9,315 bases of DNA from Planctomycetota bacterium (lineage in GTDB: Bacteria; Planctomycetota; SZUA-567): the NCBI GenBank assembly GCA_031270145.1, contig JAISYD010000265.1:1-9315 (forward strand), in the 5' to 3' direction. Position numbers and translations under genes: made by a program. Under the pieces are notes generated by a model. The model had not been told where the DNA came from. It was given only the letters and a program-made list of their open reading frames with translations, and did no database searches. Each line of letters begins with the position of its first letter. Position 1 is the stretch's first letter. Shown here piece by piece: positions 5,753 to 9,315 of the stretch.

Positions 5753-6844
5753 ATGTCCAAAGACGAAATGACGCCGCTGGAACGGTTGCGGACTATCAAA
5801 TCCGGCGGGGAACCGGACAGGATACGCTGCTTCCCCGTGATCGGCAACACGGCGGCCAGGGTGATTGGCGTCCGGGTATCGGAATTGCGATCCGACGGGG
5901 AAATGCTGTCCCGGGCGAACATAGCCGCCTATCGGCGTTTCGGCTACGATACGGTCAGGATTTTTACCGATCTCTTTGTCCAGCCCGAGGCCATGGGGAG
6001 CAAGGTGCGTGTTCCCCTCGATGAAACGGCGCATCTGGAGGCTCCAGCCATCACCCGCCCCGAGGACGTGGCCAAGCTCAAACCCCATGATCCGCACCGG
6101 GACGGCGTCCTTCCATTCCTGCTGGACGCGGTCAAGCGGACTCTTGACGAACTGGGACATGAGGTTCCGGTCACCTGCGCCATAGAGGGGCCGTTTACAC
6201 TTGCGTCCTTGGTGGTTGGCGTCGACTACCTGTTGCGCTGGATATTGCGGCGGCCGGACATGGCGCACCGGGTGCTGGAAACGACCTGCGAGTCCAGTTG
6301 CCGTCTGGCCGAGGCGCTTCTTGATATTGGCGTTGTTCCCAGCATCACCGACGCCATGAATTCCACGGACGTGATCAGTCCCAGGCATTCCCGGGAATTT
6401 TCCATGCCTTACCTGAAACGCGTAATTGGAACAATAACCGGGCGGGGCAAGGGGGGAGTGACGCTGCACATCTGCGGGCAGACGTCCGCGATATGGGAAG
6501 ACATGGTTGATGCCGGATCCTCCTGCATCTCCATCGACAGTATGGCCGATCTGGCCGAGGCCAAGGCCAAAGTCGGCACCCGGGTATGCCTGATGGGCAA
6601 CGTGCCGCCGGCGGAGGTGTTCCTGCAAGGGACGCCGGCCGACGTCAGGCGATCCTCCCGCGTCTGCGCCGCCAAGGCCTGGGACAATCCGGCGGGCTTC
6701 GTCCTTGCCAGCGGCTGCAGCCTTCCCACCGAGACGCCGTTCGCCAACATTGACGCCATGATGGACGCGGCCAGGGAAATAGGCTGGCCGACGGACGGGT
6801 TCCCGTATGATGCAACCGACAAGGAACCGGAAGCGGTCGCGTGA
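5753..6844 (+). CDS. Second UroD-superfamily (MtaA/CmuA-like) methyltransferase
   Basis: A 363-residue UroD-superfamily protein, a paralog of the one at 1849-2889 but clearly diverged. The zinc-type triad is conserved: H239-x-C241 (LHICGQT) and C322 (ASGCSLPTETPF). 'CAIEGPFTLAS' (142-152), 'SITDAMNSTDVISP' (197-210) and 'LMGNVPPAEVFLQGTP' (280-295) also fit the MtaA/CmuA branch. The HemE signature is absent. The N-terminal region (GYDTVRIFTDLFVQPEAMG, about 64-82) differs from its partner, which suggests a different methyl donor or acceptor. The ATG at 5753 follows GGAAAG (5739-5744); the frame is open to 5690, but the extra residues are Pro/Arg-rich and lie inside the hairpin region. As the last gene of the operon, it may be the substrate-side methyltransferase in the absence of MtaB/MttB/MtrH-type genes. 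That role is inference; the family assignment is firm. Confidence 0.88.
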   Translation: MSKDEMTPLERLRTIKSGGEPDRIRCFPVIGNTAARVIGVRVSELRSDGEMLSRANIAAYRRFGYDTVRIFTDLFVQPEAMGSKVRVPLDETAHLEAPAITRPEDVAKLKPHDPHRDGVLPFLLDAVKRTLDELGHEVPVTCAIEGPFTLASLVVGVDYLLRWILRRPDMAHRVLETTCESSCRLAEALLDIGVVPSITDAMNSTDVISPRHSREFSMPYLKRVIGTITGRGKGGVTLHICGQTSAIWEDMVDAGSSCISIDSMADLAEAKAKVGTRVCLMGNVPPAEVFLQGTPADVRRSSRVCAAKAWDNPAGFVLASGCSLPTETPFANIDAMMDAAREIGWPTDGFPYDATDKEPEAVA

Positions 6845-6947
6845 AAAAATCTTTGCTTTGGCCGCATCAATTGCCGCGCGTCCGGAATCGGCCGCGAAAC
6901 CGGCGGTTATTGCGGACATTGCCCTTGTTCCGTAATTCCTCTGGAGA

Positions 6948-6977
6948 ATCAGGCATGGCCTGATCGGGGGAAACCCG
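6948..6977 (+). other. Tandem hairpins downstream of the methyl-transfer operon
   Basis: ATCAGGC (6948-6954) pairs perfectly with GCCTGAT (6958-6964) around a 3-base ATG loop. It is followed at once by CGGG (6965-6968) facing CCCG (6974-6977) around GGAAA. The next bases, GATTTATTGG, hold only a broken T stretch, so termination would be weak. The pair could be the 3' boundary of the upstream operon or a leader structure for whatever starts at 7005. Confidence 0.4.
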
Positions 6978-7004
6978 GATTTATTGGAAAGGAGGGAAAA
7001 AAAC

Positions 7005-7118
7005 ATGCAATCCGCGGCATTGGAGGTGAATTTCACGGCCTTGCCTCCGGTTGTTCCGCAAGGGAAAAGCAGTCCCACGCCATTTCTCCCCGTTTCGTCG
7101 CATACCTGTTGTTGTTAA
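7005..7118 (+). CDS. Possible small ORF, 37 residues, ending Cys-Cys-Cys
   Basis: ATG at 7005 is preceded by GGAAAGGAGGG (6986-6996), with GGAGG nine bases from the start; this is among the best ribosome sites in the window. The product would be 37 residues, starting MQSAALEVNFTALPPVVPQG and ending in VSSHTCCC before TAA 7116-7118. It has no signal peptide or membrane segment. The middle is rich in Pro and Ser, and the C-terminus carries three consecutive cysteines, all coded TGT. I do not recognise it as a known family. It could be a small metal- or thiol-binding peptide, a leader peptide, a modified-peptide precursor, or a chance frame after a purine-rich stretch. The only support is the start context. 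Confidence 0.3.
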   Translation: MQSAALEVNFTALPPVVPQGKSSPTPFLPVSSHTCCC

Positions 7119-7310
7119 CCCACCTCCGGCGCCGTTTCAATTCAAGACAGGCGGCAACGCGTTTCCGCGGGAGTTTTCCTTGCTCGCCAAGGGGAGGCGC
7201 GCACAGGCGGTTTCCCCAGACGCCGGGCGAGGGGATTTTCCGGCGGCAGCCATCAGAACAACAGGAAAAGATCGGCATCTTCAATGAAGGCGCCGAAACG
7301 GGAGAAAATC

Positions 7311-8639
7311 ATGCGTATCATGCGGCATTATGGAAGAATCGGCTGGATTATACTCGTCCTGTCGACGCTGGCGCCCGGCGCGCAGTCCCGGGCCGAAGAG
7401 TGGAAGACGGCATGGGCGGCGCCGGCGCAGGGGCCGTTCCCTGCCGGGTATCCGACGGCCCAGCCGTCCCTTGAACAGGCCATTCCCGATCCGGCAAGGG
7501 GAGCGGCGGATCAGACTTTCCGGCTGCTTGTTCGGCCGGACATCTGGGGCAAGGCGGTCCGGTTGCGGTTTTCCAACGCGTTTGGAAGCAGGCCCGTCGT
7601 CATTGACGGCGTATTTGTGGGTTTACAGGCCGGCGCGGCCGCCGTTTCGAAAGGCACCAACCACCGGGCCACCTTCAATTTTTCCCCGGAAGTCGCCATC
7701 CCCCCAGGTGAATCGGTCTGGAGCGACGGCGTGGCGCTGCCGTTTGCGGCGGCGATTGGATCGGAACTTCTCCAGGGCCGCAAACTCGCGGTCAGCTTCC
7801 ACGTCAAGGGCGAAAGCGGGGCGATAACCTGGCACGCCAAGGCCCTGACGACGTCGTACATATCGCCTCCCGGCTCCGGTTCCCGCGGGCACGAGGAGGG
7901 TGAATCGAATTTTCCCCATAGTACCGCCTCATGGTATTTCCTTGACGCCCTCGACGTCCTGGCTCCGGCCGACACCAGGGTGATCGTCGCCTTCGGCGAT
8001 TCCCTCACCGACGGCAGCTCAAGTACGATAAACGGCGACGATCGCTGGCCGGACGCCTTTTCCCGCATTCTCCATGCGGCATACGGCGACAGGATTTCCA
8101 TAGTGAATTCGGGCATCGGCGGAAACGAAGTGGTTGGTCCGGCCGGTTACAGCGCCCGGAAACCGACGGCGGGCGGCCCGTCCGCCCTTGAACGCATCCA
8201 TCGCGATGTTCTCGGCCTCTCCGGAGTGACTACCGTCGTTTGGCTGGAGGGCATCAATGATCTGGCGCATCCTGAGCGCACTCCCGAGGAAGTGCTCGAG
8301 GGATTTCGCAAGGGGGCGGCCCTCATCAAGTCAAGGGCGCCGGACATCAGGATCGTCGGCTCCACCCTGACGACGGTTCTCGGCGGCACGGTGGCGGGAC
8401 ACGGCGCCCCGGAACAGGACGACAAGCGGAAAAGGCTGAACCGGCTGATCGGCGAAAACAGCCCTTTCGACGCCCTGCTTGACTTCGATGCGGTCGTCCT
8501 GGATGCGGAATCGGGAAAAATAAGGAAGGAGTTCGTTCCCGACAGCAGCATCGGGCATGCCGGCGATTGGGTGCATCCCAACCGTGTCGGGTATTTGCGG
8601 CTGGCGGAAAGCATAGACGTGAAAGTTCTGTTTCCCTGA
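7311..8639 (+). CDS. Exported two-domain SGNH/GDSL hydrolase (esterase)
   Basis: A 442-residue secreted serine esterase. The N-terminus (MRIMRHYGRIGWIILVLSTLAPGAQSRA in outline) has a basic stretch and a hydrophobic core at about 11-22, with cleavage likely after AQSRA. Residues 30-220 form the N-terminal, probably beta-rich domain seen in many secreted family members ('RLRFSNAFGSRPVVIDGV'). The SGNH domain follows: block I VIVAFGDSLTDG with nucleophile S231; block II SGIGGNEV with G270; block III EGINDL with N316; block V DWVHPNRVGY with D419 and H422. All catalytic elements are present, so the enzyme should be active. ATG 7311 with GGGAG (7300-7304) six bases upstream is preferred over an in-frame ATG at 7284, which is worse spaced. 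The substrate is probably an ester on a sugar, lipid or small molecule and cannot be read from the sequence. A signal-peptide hydrolase follows 57 bases later. Confidence 0.9.
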   Translation: MRIMRHYGRIGWIILVLSTLAPGAQSRAEEWKTAWAAPAQGPFPAGYPTAQPSLEQAIPDPARGAADQTFRLLVRPDIWGKAVRLRFSNAFGSRPVVIDGVFVGLQAGAAAVSKGTNHRATFNFSPEVAIPPGESVWSDGVALPFAAAIGSELLQGRKLAVSFHVKGESGAITWHAKALTTSYISPPGSGSRGHEEGESNFPHSTASWYFLDALDVLAPADTRVIVAFGDSLTDGSSSTINGDDRWPDAFSRILHAAYGDRISIVNSGIGGNEVVGPAGYSARKPTAGGPSALERIHRDVLGLSGVTTVVWLEGINDLAHPERTPEEVLEGFRKGAALIKSRAPDIRIVGSTLTTVLGGTVAGHGAPEQDDKRKRLNRLIGENSPFDALLDFDAVVLDAESGKIRKEFVPDSSIGHAGDWVHPNRVGYLRLAESIDVKVLFP

Positions 8640-8696
8640 AAAATCGTCTTGGCGTTGTCGGCATTGAGCCTTTGAAACCGAAATGGAGGACAATCC

Positions 8697-9315
8697 ATGC
8701 GTAACGTTATGCGTCTCGCGGCGGCGGTACTGGTAGCCGCCTTCCTGCAATCGCCGTCCGGCATGCCGGCCGCGGGGGAAGGAACCCCCGTTGACCTGGA
8801 AAGAGTTTTCAGCATCGACAGGGATACCGTCGAGAATTATTCCTACAACAACAAGGCGTTGATTTCCGGAGAGGTCAAAGCCGTGGCGATTGATTTTCAA
8901 GGTTTGAATTACGGCGCCTTGAAGGTCGAAGCAAACCCAATTGACGAAGCGCTGGCGGCAAAATCCGTCCTGGTCATACAGCCGTGGCCGGGGCCGTGGC
9001 ATTGGTCGAATTTCCAGGCCATACACGAAACCGACTTGATTATAGCCGCCACGCTGGAAAAATACGGCATCGACGCCAGCGTTCCCATCGTCGTCTATGG
9101 CCGCAGCATGGGCGGCGTGAGCGCTTACAACTATGCGGTTTACGGCAAATTTTCCGTCGCCGGCATTGCCGGAAACTGCCCCGTGACCGATCTCGCCTAT
9201 CACGCCACCGAGCGTCCCGATGTGGCCAGAGGCATCTATCGGGCGTTTGCTCACTACGATTCCGGAGTTGCGCTCGCGGTTGCCTGGCACAATCCCGCCG
9301 CCTTGCTGGACAGGC
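8697..9315 (+). CDS. Exported alpha/beta-type serine hydrolase, 3'-truncated by the window
   Basis: The first 206 codons of a gene that runs off the window end. The ATG at 8697 has GGAGG (8685-8689) seven bases upstream. Residues 1-26 look like a signal peptide: basic start, hydrophobic 'LAAAVLVAAFLQ', cleavage probably near MPAAG. The mature part has 'SVLVIQPWPGPWHWSNFQ' (90-106), which fits a strand followed by an oxyanion-type loop, and a nucleophile elbow IVVYGRSMGGVSAYNYA with G135-x-S137-x-G139. This supports an alpha/beta hydrolase or esterase fold. The acid and histidine of the triad would lie mostly beyond the window. It follows the SGNH esterase after only 57 bases with no terminator visible, so the two are probably cotranscribed and may act on the same extracellular or periplasmic substrate. 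The exact family is uncertain: it could be a peptidase or an acyl or carbohydrate esterase. Confidence 0.75.
   Translation, partial: MRNVMRLAAAVLVAAFLQSPSGMPAAGEGTPVDLERVFSIDRDTVENYSYNNKALISGEVKAVAIDFQGLNYGALKVEANPIDEALAAKSVLVIQPWPGPWHWSNFQAIHETDLIIAATLEKYGIDASVPIVVYGRSMGGVSAYNYAVYGKFSVAGIAGNCPVTDLAYHATERPDVARGIYRAFAHYDSGVALAVAWHNPAALLDR

Larger units (their letters stand above)
6845..7310. other. Intergenic region between the methyl-transfer operon and the hydrolase genes
   Basis: 466 bases without a recognisable conserved gene. It holds two adjacent hairpins (6948-6977), a candidate 37-codon ORF (7005-7118), and a weaker imperfect stem with TGCTCGCC (7181-7188) facing GGCGCGCA (7196-7203), one mismatch and a 7-base loop. 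Longer open frames here on both strands lack conserved features and overlap the hydrolase N-terminus out of frame. No cobalamin-riboswitch B12-box or clear -35/-10 pair could be recognised. A promoter for the downstream genes is likely somewhere here but cannot be placed. Confidence 0.6.

Noticed and set aside
1849..6844. HemE-type uroporphyrinogen decarboxylase for the two UroD-superfamily genes
   Set aside because: Both lack the HemE N-terminal signature and both have the H-x-C...C zinc triad of the corrinoid methyltransferase branch, in a corrinoid gene context.
6948..6990. A classical intrinsic terminator after the second methyltransferase
   Set aside because: The hairpins are present but are followed by GATTTATTGG rather than a T-run, so only a weak or factor-dependent role can be proposed.
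4193..7078. A 961-codon open frame on the minus strand across the activator, binding protein and second methyltransferase
   Set aside because: Its product lacks any recognisable family features, whereas the + strand genes beneath it are full-length members of known families with intact motifs and ribosome sites. Long antisense frames are common in GC-rich coding DNA.
8331..9290. A 319-codon minus-strand frame under the two hydrolases
   Set aside because: It is antisense to the conserved SGNH block V and the G-x-S-x-G elbow and shows no family features of its own, so it is a composition shadow.

Overview
The window is a GC-rich stretch of bacterial DNA with every supported gene on the + strand. 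The organism is probably a Gram-negative-type anaerobe: corrinoid methyl-transfer proteins with an ATP-dependent corrinoid activator are typical of anaerobic C1 metabolism, and the last two genes have cleavable-type signal peptides. The sequence does not allow a phylum to be named with confidence.

Positions 3-6844 look like one long operon. It opens with the C-terminal end of an ABC-transporter ATPase and its permease (TauBC/SsuBC/NMT1-type importer). Next come a free-standing corrinoid protein (MtaC/MtbC type), a UroD-superfamily methyltransferase very like methanogen MtaA, and a RACo-type [2Fe-2S]/ASKHA activator of corrinoid proteins. The importer's periplasmic substrate-binding protein follows, and then a second, divergent UroD-superfamily methyltransferase. 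Several junctions are tight or overlapping (1-base gap; GTGA overlap at 1849; overlap of activator and binding protein at 4580-4610). The simplest reading is a self-contained system that imports a small methylated compound, moves its methyl group onto a corrinoid protein with one UroD-type protein, and moves it on to an acceptor with the other, while RACo rescues the corrinoid when it oxidises to Co(II). No MtaB-, MttB- or MtrH-type substrate methyltransferase is present here, so one UroD paralog may fill that role, unless the missing gene lies upstream of the window.

Positions 6845-7310 have no recognisable conserved gene. They hold a compact pair of hairpins and a possible 37-codon ORF with a very good ribosome binding site and a Cys-Cys-Cys C-terminus.

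Positions 7311-9315 hold two exported hydrolases in tandem: a complete two-domain SGNH/GDSL esterase, and the N-terminal 206 residues of an alpha/beta-type serine hydrolase that runs off the window. Their link to the methyl-transfer operon is not established.

Four perfect inverted repeats lie between genes. The most striking is an 11-bp stem at 5698-5732, just ahead of the second methyltransferase.
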